The notes beneath the pieces were generated by a model, which was not told where the DNA came from, did no database searches, and saw nothing but the letters and a program-made list of their open reading frames with translations. The position numbers and the translations under genes were made by a program. Source: Streptomyces chrestomyceticus JCM 4735 (GTDB lineage: Bacteria; Actinomycetota; Actinomycetes; Streptomycetales; Streptomycetaceae). From it: DNA of 64,000 bases. Shown here piece after piece: positions 26,948-34,780 of the stretch. The DNA is taken from the NCBI RefSeq assembly GCF_003865135.1, contig NZ_BHZC01000001.1, forward strand, positions 6,076,001-6,140,000, read 5' to 3'. Position 1 is the stretch's first letter. Each line of letters opens with the position of its first letter.

Positions 26948-27936
26948 CCCCCGTCACCGAGCCCGGCAACGACGGGCAGCCCGCGCGCTCCGGTGGAACC
27001 GCGCCCTCCGGCGGGCCCACGCTCGCCGACGAGCCCGCGCGCGCCAGTGGTTCCACGCTCTCCGGCGGGCCCGCGGGCTCGTCCGTGTCCGGCGCGCCGC
27101 ACGCTCCCGGTTACCGTCCGCGCCGGACCCTGCCGCTGCGCGTCGAGGCGATGCGGCAGCTCAGACGGCGCCGCACGCTGGTCATCGGCGCGATCCTGGC
27201 GGTACTGCCGTTCGTCCTGGTCGCGGCCTTCGCGATCGGCGGCGAACCGGGCGGCCGCAACAACCGGATCACCCTGATGGACACCGCGACCGCCTCCGGC
27301 GCCAACTTCACCGCGACCGTCCTGTTCGTCTCGGCGGGCTTTCTGCTCGTCGTCCCCGTGGCGCTGTTCTGCGGGGACACGGTCGCCTCCGAGGCGAGCT
27401 GGTCCTCGCTGCGCTATCTGCTCGCGGCGCCCGTCCCGCGCACCCGGCTGCTGCTGAGCAAACTCACCGTCGCCCTGGTCTTCAGTGCGGCGGCGATGGT
27501 GCTGCTGCCGCTGGTCGCCCTCGGCGTCGGAACCGCCGCGTACGGATGGGGACCGCTGCAACTGCCGACCGGAGGCGCGCTCGCCGCCGGTGACGCGCTG
27601 CCCCGCCTCGCGCTCGCCGTCGCGTACATCTTCGTCAGCCAGCTCGTCACGGCGGCCCTCGCCTTCTGGCTCTCCACGGTGACGGACGCGCCGCTGGGCG
27701 CGGTCGGCGGCGCGGTCGGCCTGACCATCGTCGGCAATGTGCTGGACCAGGTCACCGCCCTGGACCAGTGGCGCGACTTCCTGCCGGCGCACTGGCAGTT
27801 CGCCTGGGCCGACGCGCTCCAGCCGCAGCTCGACGGTACGGGCATGCTCCAGGGGGCGTCGGTCTCCGTGGCGTACGCGCTGGTGCTGTTCGCGCTGGCG
27901 TTCCGGGGGTTCGGGAAGAAGGACATCGTGTCGTAG
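26944..27936 (+). CDS. ABC-2 type transporter permease
   Basis: 330 aa membrane partner of the preceding hydrolase-ATPase fusion; GTG start at 26944 overlaps its TGA. A Ser/Gly/Pro-rich N-terminal tail of about 55 residues precedes six predicted helices; conserved segments include GDTVASEASWSSLRYLLAAPVPRTRLLLSKL, typical of ABC-2/YwaF-like permeases with the ATPase-contact helix. The pair forms a half-size exporter, presumably homodimeric. Confidence 0.87.
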   Translation: MTPVTEPGNDGQPARSGGTAPSGGPTLADEPARASGSTLSGGPAGSSVSGAPHAPGYRPRRTLPLRVEAMRQLRRRRTLVIGAILAVLPFVLVAAFAIGGEPGGRNNRITLMDTATASGANFTATVLFVSAGFLLVVPVALFCGDTVASEASWSSLRYLLAAPVPRTRLLLSKLTVALVFSAAAMVLLPLVALGVGTAAYGWGPLQLPTGGALAAGDALPRLALAVAYIFVSQLVTAALAFWLSTVTDAPLGAVGGAVGLTIVGNVLDQVTALDQWRDFLPAHWQFAWADALQPQLDGTGMLQGASVSVAYALVLFALAFRGFGKKDIVS

Positions 27937-28076
27937 CGGGCGGGGGCTGGACGGCTCGTTGCTCCAGTCGGGTGGTGGACGGGAAAGCCCGCAACCATCC
28001 CGGGCTCCCGGCTGTCTCAGTCGGTGAAGACCGGCAATGCGCACATAGGACAGAAGTCGGAAGTCGAGGACATCTC

Positions 28077-28634
28077 ATGCCCCGTCACGCTTCGCGCACC
28101 ACCGCCACCGGCACTGCCACCGGTGCGGCCTCCAGCACCGCCCCTGCCGCTACCGCCACTGTCATCGCCATCGCGACCGCCGTGGCCCTCACCCTTACCG
28201 TGGCGCCCGCCGCCTCCGCCACTCCTGCGGCCGCCACCCCGGCCGCTTCCGCCCAGGACGCTTCCGTACAGCAGCAGTCCCGGGCGGACCTGCGTACCGA
28301 CCCGAACGGCCGCTACACCGCCGAAGAGATCCGCCGCTTCCTGGTCTCCTTCTACGGAAAGCACGGCCCCAGCGCCTGGGCGCGCGAACACCAGGTCTCC
28401 GCCGAGCTCAAGAAGAAGGCAGCCGAGACGCCCGACTACGACCTGCTGCTGTGCGCTCAGAACACACCGCGCGACATCTCCGTGGGCAAGGTCACCACCG
28501 CCCAGTCCGCACGCGTCGGCTGGGCGACCATCACCACGTACTGGAGCGGGAACCGCAGGGAGAACTTCACCGCGTACGTGGACCTGGACGCTAAGCAGCC
28601 CATCGCCTTGCTGGACGTGGCCTGCTCGGTGTGA
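28077..28634 (+). CDS. Small secreted protein of unknown function
   Basis: 185 aa. A long Ala/Thr-rich signal peptide (charged start, hydrophobic core about 28-50, cleavage likely near ASA) is followed by a 110-residue mature region with FLVSFYGKHGPSAWAREHQVS and a late Cys pair (LLCAQN; DVACSV) that could be disulfide-bonded. I do not recognise a named family. GAGGA precedes the ATG at 28077. Stands alone between the ABC pair and a convergent esterase gene. Confidence 0.75.
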   Translation: MPRHASRTTATGTATGAASSTAPAATATVIAIATAVALTLTVAPAASATPAAATPAASAQDASVQQQSRADLRTDPNGRYTAEEIRRFLVSFYGKHGPSAWAREHQVSAELKKKAAETPDYDLLLCAQNTPRDISVGKVTTAQSARVGWATITTYWSGNRRENFTAYVDLDAKQPIALLDVACSV

Positions 28635-28737
28635 GAAGCGGCTGAGGCGCGGCCCCGGGGCGCGAGGGCGGGGCGCGAGGAGGAGGGGACGCGATGCCGT
28701 GGGTCGGACGGGACCTGTGCGTGGGGAGGGGCGGACG

Positions 28738-29757
28738 TTACTCCGCCGGCCCCTGCATATGGGCGCTGACCCACTGCATCGTGCCTTCGCCCATGCCCTT
28801 CACATAGGTGTCGGCGCCGTGCATACCGCCGGCCACCGTCTGCAGCCGCGTCTTGACCGGGCCGCGTCCGTAGCGCGCGATGAACTTCCTGACCTTCGGC
28901 ACGACCGTGGCTTCCTTGGAGCCGTCCTGGAAGGCCAGATAGACGTCGGGCCCGCCCTTGGCGATCAGCCGCTGGGCCAGGACCTCGGGGTTGTTCTCCC
29001 GCTCCTCCTTGGCGTGCCCGCGCCACAGCGGTGAGTCCGGCACGATGTCCGGGCCGCTCGGTATCGCGGCCTTGAACGTCTCCGGGTGCTGCAGGACGTT
29101 CTTCAGCGCGGCGAAACCGCCGGACGAGGAACCCATGATCGCCCAGCCGTCCCGGCCCTTGAGCGTACGGAAGTTCTGCCGGACGAAGTCGGGCACGTCC
29201 TCGTTCAGCCAGGTGCCCATCTTCGGCTGGCCGGGTATGTCGCTGGCGTCGTAGTACTGCTTGGCGTTGGGGTTGAGCACCGGCATCACGACGATGAAGG
29301 GCAGGCTCTTGCCCTCCTTCGACCACTGCGCCAGATTCTCCTCCAGCTTCAGGTCGCCGCCGATCCAGTAATTGACCGGGTAGCCCTCGGCGCCGGGCAG
29401 CGCCATCAGGACCGGGAACCCCTTGTCCGCGTTCTTCTTCTCGTAGTACTCCGGCGGCGCCCATACCCACACCTTCCCGGTGAACCCGGACTTCGGGCCG
29501 TGGTATGTGGCCACCCCGATCGGGGTGTCGTCCCCGGCGCCGCCGACCTTGCGCTGCTCCTTGAAGCTGATCGGGTCGGTCGGCATCTGGGCGAGCGACG
29601 CCCGGCCCGGCCGCTCGGCGCCGTGCGAACCGGACCCCTGGGCGTCACCGAACCGCACCGGGGTGTCGTCGGATCCGCCCGAGCTGCAGCCGGCGGTGGC
29701 GGCGAGAGCGGCCAGGGTGGTCAGGACGACCACTGGGGGGAGAAGGGTCTTGCGCAC
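28738..29757 (-). CDS. Lipoprotein esterase (putative esterase / Esterase D-like alpha/beta hydrolase)
   Basis: 339 aa from GTG at 29757, supported by AAGGAG 9 bases upstream. Lipoprotein signal with lipobox TAGC around residue 21, then an alpha/beta hydrolase of the putative-esterase family: PVLMALPGAEGYPVNYWIGG, nucleophile Ser211 in GSSSGGFAAL, and the His in GGMHGADTY near the C-terminus. Likely membrane-anchored and active at the cell surface on esters. Similar architecture to mycolyl-transferase-related actinobacterial esterases; substrate unknown. Confidence 0.85.
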   Translation of the reverse strand: MRKTLLPPVVVLTTLAALAATAGCSSGGSDDTPVRFGDAQGSGSHGAERPGRASLAQMPTDPISFKEQRKVGGAGDDTPIGVATYHGPKSGFTGKVWVWAPPEYYEKKNADKGFPVLMALPGAEGYPVNYWIGGDLKLEENLAQWSKEGKSLPFIVVMPVLNPNAKQYYDASDIPGQPKMGTWLNEDVPDFVRQNFRTLKGRDGWAIMGSSSGGFAALKNVLQHPETFKAAIPSGPDIVPDSPLWRGHAKEERENNPEVLAQRLIAKGGPDVYLAFQDGSKEATVVPKVRKFIARYGRGPVKTRLQTVAGGMHGADTYVKGMGEGTMQWVSAHMQGPAE

Positions 29758-30080
29758 GGGGAATTCTCCTTGCTGAGCGGGCCGGAGGGCGTCCGGCTGA
29801 CGAGCAAGAGGGTGCGGCCGGCACCGGGGTTTCCCTTCCCGGCGGTCGTGTTGCCCACGCGGATCGGGACCGTCGGCGAGACACGTCTGTGACCTGCGCG
29901 GTTTACCCGCCACAGAAACCGCCTTTACGGTGATTTTCTCGGCGAATCGTCGGGCGGGGCGCTGATGCGGGCGGTCGGCCCGGCCCCTGCGTCAACCCGT
30001 CCGAGTTCCCGCCGCAACCCGTCCACAAACCGGCCCAGATCATTCCGTTTCGGCGCTTCCGAGTACGTATTCTCGGGGGC
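29758..30080. other. Divergent intergenic region, no gene
   Basis: 323 bp between the esterase (minus) and FUSC (plus) starts; it should hold both promoters. GCGGTTT (29898-29904) and AAACCGC (29916-29922) form an inverted repeat, a possible operator. No clear -35/-10 pair found. Confidence 0.4.
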
Positions 30081-32336
30081 ATGACCTGGTCGCGAGCGCT
30101 GAAGAAGACCGCCCGCTCCGGGCTGACCATCGAGAAGGCCAAGCTCACCCCGCTGATCGCGATCCGCGGCTCGGTCGGTGTCGCGATCGTCATCGGCCTG
30201 TGCCTCTATCTCGGCAACCCGGCCCTCGCGGTCTCGTCGGCCTTCGGCGCGTTCGCCGCCGGCATCGCCACCTTCCAGCGCAGTTGGCGGCCCCGGCCCG
30301 TACTGGCCCTCGCGGTCGCGGGCGGCCTCTCCGTCTCCACCTTCCTCGGCTACCTGGCCGCCTCGCACATCGTCGGCTTCCTGGTCCTGCTCTCCCTGTG
30401 GACCTTCCTGGCCGGCCTGGCCTGGTCGGTCGGGCCGGTGTCCGGACTGGTCGGCACCCAGACCGTCTCGGTCATGCTCGTCACCGTCACGCTGCCGACC
30501 TCGATCCTCGGCGCCCTGGAGCACGCGGCCATCATCGCGTTCGGCGGGTTCGTCCAGGCCGCGCTGATCGTGCTCTTTCCCGTACGGCCATGGGGTGTGC
30601 AGCGCGACGCGCTCGCCGACGCGCTGGCCGCCGAAGCGGACTACGCGCGCCGGCTGCGGCACGACCCGGTGGCCCCCTTCGACCCGCAGCCCCTGATGGA
30701 CGCGCGCCTCGCCTCCGCCGTGACCCCGCGTCAGGCCAAGCGCCGTCCCGTCCAACTGCACGGCCCCCGGGCGCTGGCCGAGCAGGTCAGGCCGGTGCTG
30801 GCGTCGCTCGCCGACCCGGTCGTCGGCGCGCCCGTGGAAGGGCCCGAACGCGACCGGGCGCGCGAACTGCTCGGCGCGGCCGCCACCGTGCTGGACGCCG
30901 TCGCCACCGCCATCCGGCGCGGCAAGCCCGTACGCCTGCCGCCCGAGGCGATGGCCACCCTCGAAATGCCGCAGGACGGTGACGGGCCGCGGCTGACCGG
31001 TGCCGCCCGCCGCTCCGCGCTGCGGCTGATCTCGCTGCTCGCCGACGCCGTGGAGTTCACCGACGAGCCCGTCCAGGCCACCCGGCCCACCACCGAGGCG
31101 GAGCGCGGGCATCTGCTGCGCCCGAGTGTGCCGAAGCTGGTGCCGGTGGCGCTGCGTGCCGTGCGCCGTGAGATCCGCTGGTCCTCGCACATCTTCCGGC
31201 ACGCGCTGCGCGTCAGCGCGGTGGCCGCCGCGGGGTACCTCATCGGCCAGGCGCTGCCCTTCGGCCACGGGTACTGGGCGCCGCTGGCCTCGGTGATGGT
31301 GATGCGGCCCGACTTCGGGCAGACGTACTCGCGCGGCGTCGCACGGTTCATCGGCACCCTGGTCGGCGTCGCGGTGGGCGGCGCGATCATGGGCCTCACC
31401 CACCCGAACCTGTACGTCAGCGCGGCGCTGGCGGTCGTGTGCGTCCTGGCGATGTACCTGCTGATGCGTACGGGAGTGTCGGTGACCTCGGCGTGCGTCG
31501 CCGCGTACGTCGTCTTCCTGCTCGGCATCGCGGGCGCCGGCTGGGAACAGACCGTCCAGGAACGGGTCGTCCTCACCCTCCTGGGCGGCCTGCTGGCCAT
31601 GCTGTCCTACGCGCTCTTCCCCGCCTGGGAGACGCCGCGGCTGCGCGAACGGCTGGCCCAGTGGCTGGAGGCCAACGGCCGGTACGCCATCGCCGTCTTC
31701 GACAGCTACGCGCGGCCCGCCGAACGCCGTCCCCGCCAGGTCCGCGAAGCCCTCCTGGACGCCCGCGCGGCCCGCGCCGCCTGGGAGGAGAGCGAGGCGC
31801 GCGCCGAGAAGGAGCCGGTGCGCCACCGCGGACTGTCGTTGAGCGCGGCGGCGTCGGCTCAGTCCGCCTTGTCCACGATGGGCCGGGTGACGATGATTCT
31901 GGAAGCGCACCTTCCGGACAAGGACGCGGAACCTTCACCGGGGGCCCAGACGTTCACCGAAGAGCTGCGCGAGTCCCTGCCGCGCGCGGTCGACGCCGTA
32001 CGGGAGCGGCGCGACCTGGACTGGAGCGCGTTGCGCGCCGTATGGGAGGAGTGGGCCGCGCAGTCCGAGACCCGAGGCGTCGCGCTGCGCGGCGCCGAAC
32101 TGCTCCTGGACGCGCTGGACGACCTGGCCGAGGCCCTGTCCCGCGGCCCCGGCGGCAGGAACCGGGCGACGCGGGGAGCAGGGGACACGGGAGGGACGCG
32201 GAGAGTGGGAGACACGGGAGGAACGCGGAAAGTGACGGACACCGGAGGGAGACGGGAAGTGGGGGACACGGGAGGCGCGAGGGCGGTGCGGGAGAACGGC
32301 GGGCCGGGCGTCTCGCGGACGTCGGCGTCGGGCTGA
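30081..32336 (+). CDS. FUSC-family membrane protein (aromatic-acid exporter-like)
   Basis: 751 aa. Two hydrophobic blocks of about six helices each (residues about 30-165 and 380-515), the second being the FUSC domain (GHGYWAPLASVMVMRPDFGQTYSRGVARFIGTLVG); a cytoplasmic region lies between and another after. Family members (AaeB, YccS, plant ALMT-like) move small organic anions. Odd: the last 50 residues carry four tandem 9-residue repeats (GDTGGTRRV type). The in-frame ATG at 30081 begins directly with a conserved basic TM-proximal segment; no competing start. Confidence 0.85.
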   Translation: MTWSRALKKTARSGLTIEKAKLTPLIAIRGSVGVAIVIGLCLYLGNPALAVSSAFGAFAAGIATFQRSWRPRPVLALAVAGGLSVSTFLGYLAASHIVGFLVLLSLWTFLAGLAWSVGPVSGLVGTQTVSVMLVTVTLPTSILGALEHAAIIAFGGFVQAALIVLFPVRPWGVQRDALADALAAEADYARRLRHDPVAPFDPQPLMDARLASAVTPRQAKRRPVQLHGPRALAEQVRPVLASLADPVVGAPVEGPERDRARELLGAAATVLDAVATAIRRGKPVRLPPEAMATLEMPQDGDGPRLTGAARRSALRLISLLADAVEFTDEPVQATRPTTEAERGHLLRPSVPKLVPVALRAVRREIRWSSHIFRHALRVSAVAAAGYLIGQALPFGHGYWAPLASVMVMRPDFGQTYSRGVARFIGTLVGVAVGGAIMGLTHPNLYVSAALAVVCVLAMYLLMRTGVSVTSACVAAYVVFLLGIAGAGWEQTVQERVVLTLLGGLLAMLSYALFPAWETPRLRERLAQWLEANGRYAIAVFDSYARPAERRPRQVREALLDARAARAAWEESEARAEKEPVRHRGLSLSAAASAQSALSTMGRVTMILEAHLPDKDAEPSPGAQTFTEELRESLPRAVDAVRERRDLDWSALRAVWEEWAAQSETRGVALRGAELLLDALDDLAEALSRGPGGRNRATRGAGDTGGTRRVGDTGGTRKVTDTGGRREVGDTGGARAVRENGGPGVSRTSASG
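32181..32288 (+). repeat. Four 27-bp tandem repeats inside the FUSC gene
   Basis: Four in-frame 27-bp units encode GDTGGTRRV, GDTGGTRKV, TDTGGRREV and GDTGGARAV at the extreme C-terminus of the membrane protein. Confidence 0.85.
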
Positions 32337-32423
32337 ACGCGTCGGGCATCCCTCGGTGCGCCGAACCGCTCGGCGCCACCCGGAACCATTCGGCACCGCC
32401 TGTAGTCTTGATAATTGCCCGCA

Positions 32424-32435
32424 AATGGCGCCATT
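32424..32435. promoter_or_regulatory. Palindrome AATGGCGCCATT upstream of mbl
   Basis: Perfect 12-bp palindrome within a partly symmetric context (GCCCGCAAATGGCGCCATTGGCG), about 150 bp before the actin-like gene. Possible operator; no family assignment. Confidence 0.35.
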
Positions 32436-32581
32436 GGCGAGCTTGATGAGCGTGACGAGTTCGGTGGACCTCACCGCCCGAGCGGCTCAGCGAGCCATCC
32501 GTGCCGCCCGGGGGCGCGATGTTCGAGGACCCTGCGCGCGGGGCCCTGTCGTCCAGTCGAGAGAGAGCAAGCGAACCTCCC

Positions 32582-33661
32582 ATGGCGTCCAGCACTTCGT
32601 CCGGTACGTACGACATAGGCATCGACCTGGGCACCGCCAACACCCTGGTCTACTCACGCGGCAAGGGCGTCGTCCTGAACGAGCCGTCCGTCGTCGCCGT
32701 GAACGCGGCCGGCGAGGTGATCGCCGTCGGGTCGGAGGCCAAGCGCACCATCGGCCGCACCCCGTCCGGCATCACCGCGATGCGCCCGCTCCAGGAGGGG
32801 GTGATCGCCGACTTCGACGCGGCCGAACAGATGCTGCGCGCCCTGATGAAGAAGGCGCTGCCCACCCGCCGCTTCTCCAAGCCGCGGGTCGTGATCTGCG
32901 TGCCGTCCGGCATCACCGGCGTCGAGCGGCGGGCCGTGATCGACTCGGCGCGCAGCGCGGGCGCCCGTGAGGTGCATCTGATCGAGGAGCCGATGGCGGC
33001 GGCGATCGGCGCCGGTCTGCCGGTGGCCGAGCCGGTCGGCTGCATGGTGGTGGACATCGGCGGCGGCACGACCGAGGTGGCCGTCGTCTCGATGGGCGGC
33101 ATCGTCACCGCCCAGTCGGTACGGGTCGCGGGTGACGCGCTGGACGCGGCGATCATGTCGTACGTGAAGAAGAAGCACTCGCTGGCGATCGGCGAGCGCA
33201 CCGCCGAGGACATCAAGATCGCGATCGGTTCGGCGGCCTGGACCCCGGTCGACGTGGACGAGGAGGGCGAGCCCGAGCGCCGCACGTCCTACACCGTACG
33301 TGGCCGGGACCACGTCAGCGGGCTGCCGCGGATCCAGGAGATCACCGAGGAGGAGATCCGCTCGGCACTCGCCGAACCGGTGGAGGCGATCGTCCAGGCC
33401 GTACGCCGCACGCTCGACGAGTGCCCGCCCGAGCTGTCCGGCGACATCATCGAGCACGGCATCGCGCTCACCGGCGGCGGCGCGCTGCTGCGCGGCCTCA
33501 GCCAGCGGCTGCGCCAGGAGACGGGCGTACCGGTGGTGGTCGCCGACGACCCGCTGGACTGTGTGGTCAACGGTACGGGCCGGTGCGTCGACGAATTCGC
33601 CTCGTTGCAGGGGCTGCTGGCCGGAGCGATGGAGCAGCCGCGCAAGGCCGTACGGCTCTGA
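32582..33661 (+). CDS. mbl: MreB/Mbl-type bacterial actin
   Basis: 359 aa actin-like ATPase: phosphate-1 loop IDLGTANTLVY near residue 14, phosphate-2 VVDIGGGTTEVAVVSMGG, adenosine motif TGGGALLRGL, plus the typical EEPMAAAIGAGLPV. Streptomyces carry MreB and Mbl-like paralogues that act in spore-wall synthesis. This gene is not followed by mreC/mreD, which suits Mbl rather than mreB, so that symbol is used with reserve. ATG at 32582 begins MASSTSSGTYDIG; the in-frame ATG at 32501 would add a non-conserved 27-residue lead. Confidence 0.88.
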   Translation: MASSTSSGTYDIGIDLGTANTLVYSRGKGVVLNEPSVVAVNAAGEVIAVGSEAKRTIGRTPSGITAMRPLQEGVIADFDAAEQMLRALMKKALPTRRFSKPRVVICVPSGITGVERRAVIDSARSAGAREVHLIEEPMAAAIGAGLPVAEPVGCMVVDIGGGTTEVAVVSMGGIVTAQSVRVAGDALDAAIMSYVKKKHSLAIGERTAEDIKIAIGSAAWTPVDVDEEGEPERRTSYTVRGRDHVSGLPRIQEITEEEIRSALAEPVEAIVQAVRRTLDECPPELSGDIIEHGIALTGGGALLRGLSQRLRQETGVPVVVADDPLDCVVNGTGRCVDEFASLQGLLAGAMEQPRKAVRL

Positions 33662-33875
33662 GGCGCGCGGCGTCGTGCCGAACCGGCCGGGCCCGCTTCC
33701 CGTCCGTCCCCCGCCGGAAGCCGCCGACGTGCGGTAACCCCTGGAACGGGTGAAGATGATTGCGCCGGCTGCGAGGCCGGTCGCGGTGAGTCACCGTTCA
33801 CCCTGGAGGAACGATCATGCCGAACCGGTTGGCGCTCATGATCGACACGGGGCCGGTTGCGGGAAGCCGGTTCCC

Positions 33876-34400
33876 ATGCTGAACGCGAAGGTCTTCCATC
33901 CGGCCGAACGGGTGCGGACGGGCGCGGTCCCGCAACGCCGCTGGGCCGTGGCACATGCCCGATTCACAGCCGAGGACGGTGAATGCGCCGTGGCAACCGG
34001 CGGACAGCACGAGCCCCGGGACAGCGGGCCCAGGCCGTACATTGCGGTGGTTCTCATGGAGTCGCCGGGCAGGGGTGGCGGCGGATCGCCGGGCGAGGGT
34101 GGCGGCGGATCACTGGGTGAGCGTGGCGGCGACCCGTTGTACGAGGAGAGCGTGCTGCTCGTGTACGCGACGGACGAGGCGGACGCACGGCACCGGGCCG
34201 AGCGGCGAGCCCGCTCCCGGGAGGCGAGCTACCTCAATGACCGGGGCGAGACCGTGTCCTGGTGCTTCAAGTGTGTGGTGGACGTGAGCGCGGCGCTGGA
34301 CGAAGACCTGACACAGGACGCCGATCTGTACGCACGGCACTTCCGCGACTACGCGGCCTACGAACGCTTCGAACCGCTGCTGTCGGGCGAAGAACTCTGA
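33876..34400 (+). CDS. DUF4288-domain protein with Gly-rich insert
   Basis: 174 aa from the ATG at 33876. The C-terminal 110 residues match the DUF4288 pattern: PYIAVVLMES, then LYEESVLLVYATDEADARHRAERR, ETVSWCFKCVVDV and DLYARHFRDYAAYERFEPLL. A 24-residue Gly/Ser insert (three 24-bp DNA units, 34062-34133) splits the first strand from the rest. The start is uncertain: GGAAG precedes 33876, but the N-terminal 50 residues are not obviously conserved and a GTG at 33990 is also in frame. Biological role unknown. Confidence 0.65.
   Translation: MLNAKVFHPAERVRTGAVPQRRWAVAHARFTAEDGECAVATGGQHEPRDSGPRPYIAVVLMESPGRGGGGSPGEGGGGSLGERGGDPLYEESVLLVYATDEADARHRAERRARSREASYLNDRGETVSWCFKCVVDVSAALDEDLTQDADLYARHFRDYAAYERFEPLLSGEEL
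34062..34133 (+). repeat. Three 24-bp tandem repeats inside DUF4288 gene
   Basis: Units encode SPGRGGGG, SPGEGGGG and SLGERGGD, a natural flexible-linker-like insertion within a conserved domain. Confidence 0.85.
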
Positions 34401-34780
34401 CCGGACGCGGATGCCGGACGGACCGGATACGGACGCCGGACGGAAAGCGCCGACGTCGCACGGCGGGTAACGGGAAATCGGTGACGGCCGGAGCCCGTTC
34501 ACCTTGAATCCAAAGGCGATCCGGCTCAAGGCCACCGGTTCTTCATCCGCTTGTCGCGGCACGCACTCCACCGCCGACCACTCCGGCGGAGTGCGCGGAT
34601 CCGCCTGCGGAAGCCGAGGAGTGACCTGGCGTCAGTCCTTGATCAAAGGCGGTTATGCTACTACCGGCCCAGTGTATGAAGGCAGTTACCGCAGGTACCT
34701 CTGTGGCGGCGCCGAACGGGGAGCTGGGGCCCGCTAGACGTCCTGTGATCTGTCGATGTTTTGAGGGTTTTAGGGTGCAG
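34401..34780. other. Intergenic leader of the conservon operon
   Basis: 380 bp, no supported gene. The first 60 bp hold CGGACGC/CCGGACG direct repeats. A TATGCT (34654-34659) with GTCAGT 17 bp upstream is a weak promoter candidate for cvnA. Confidence 0.35.
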
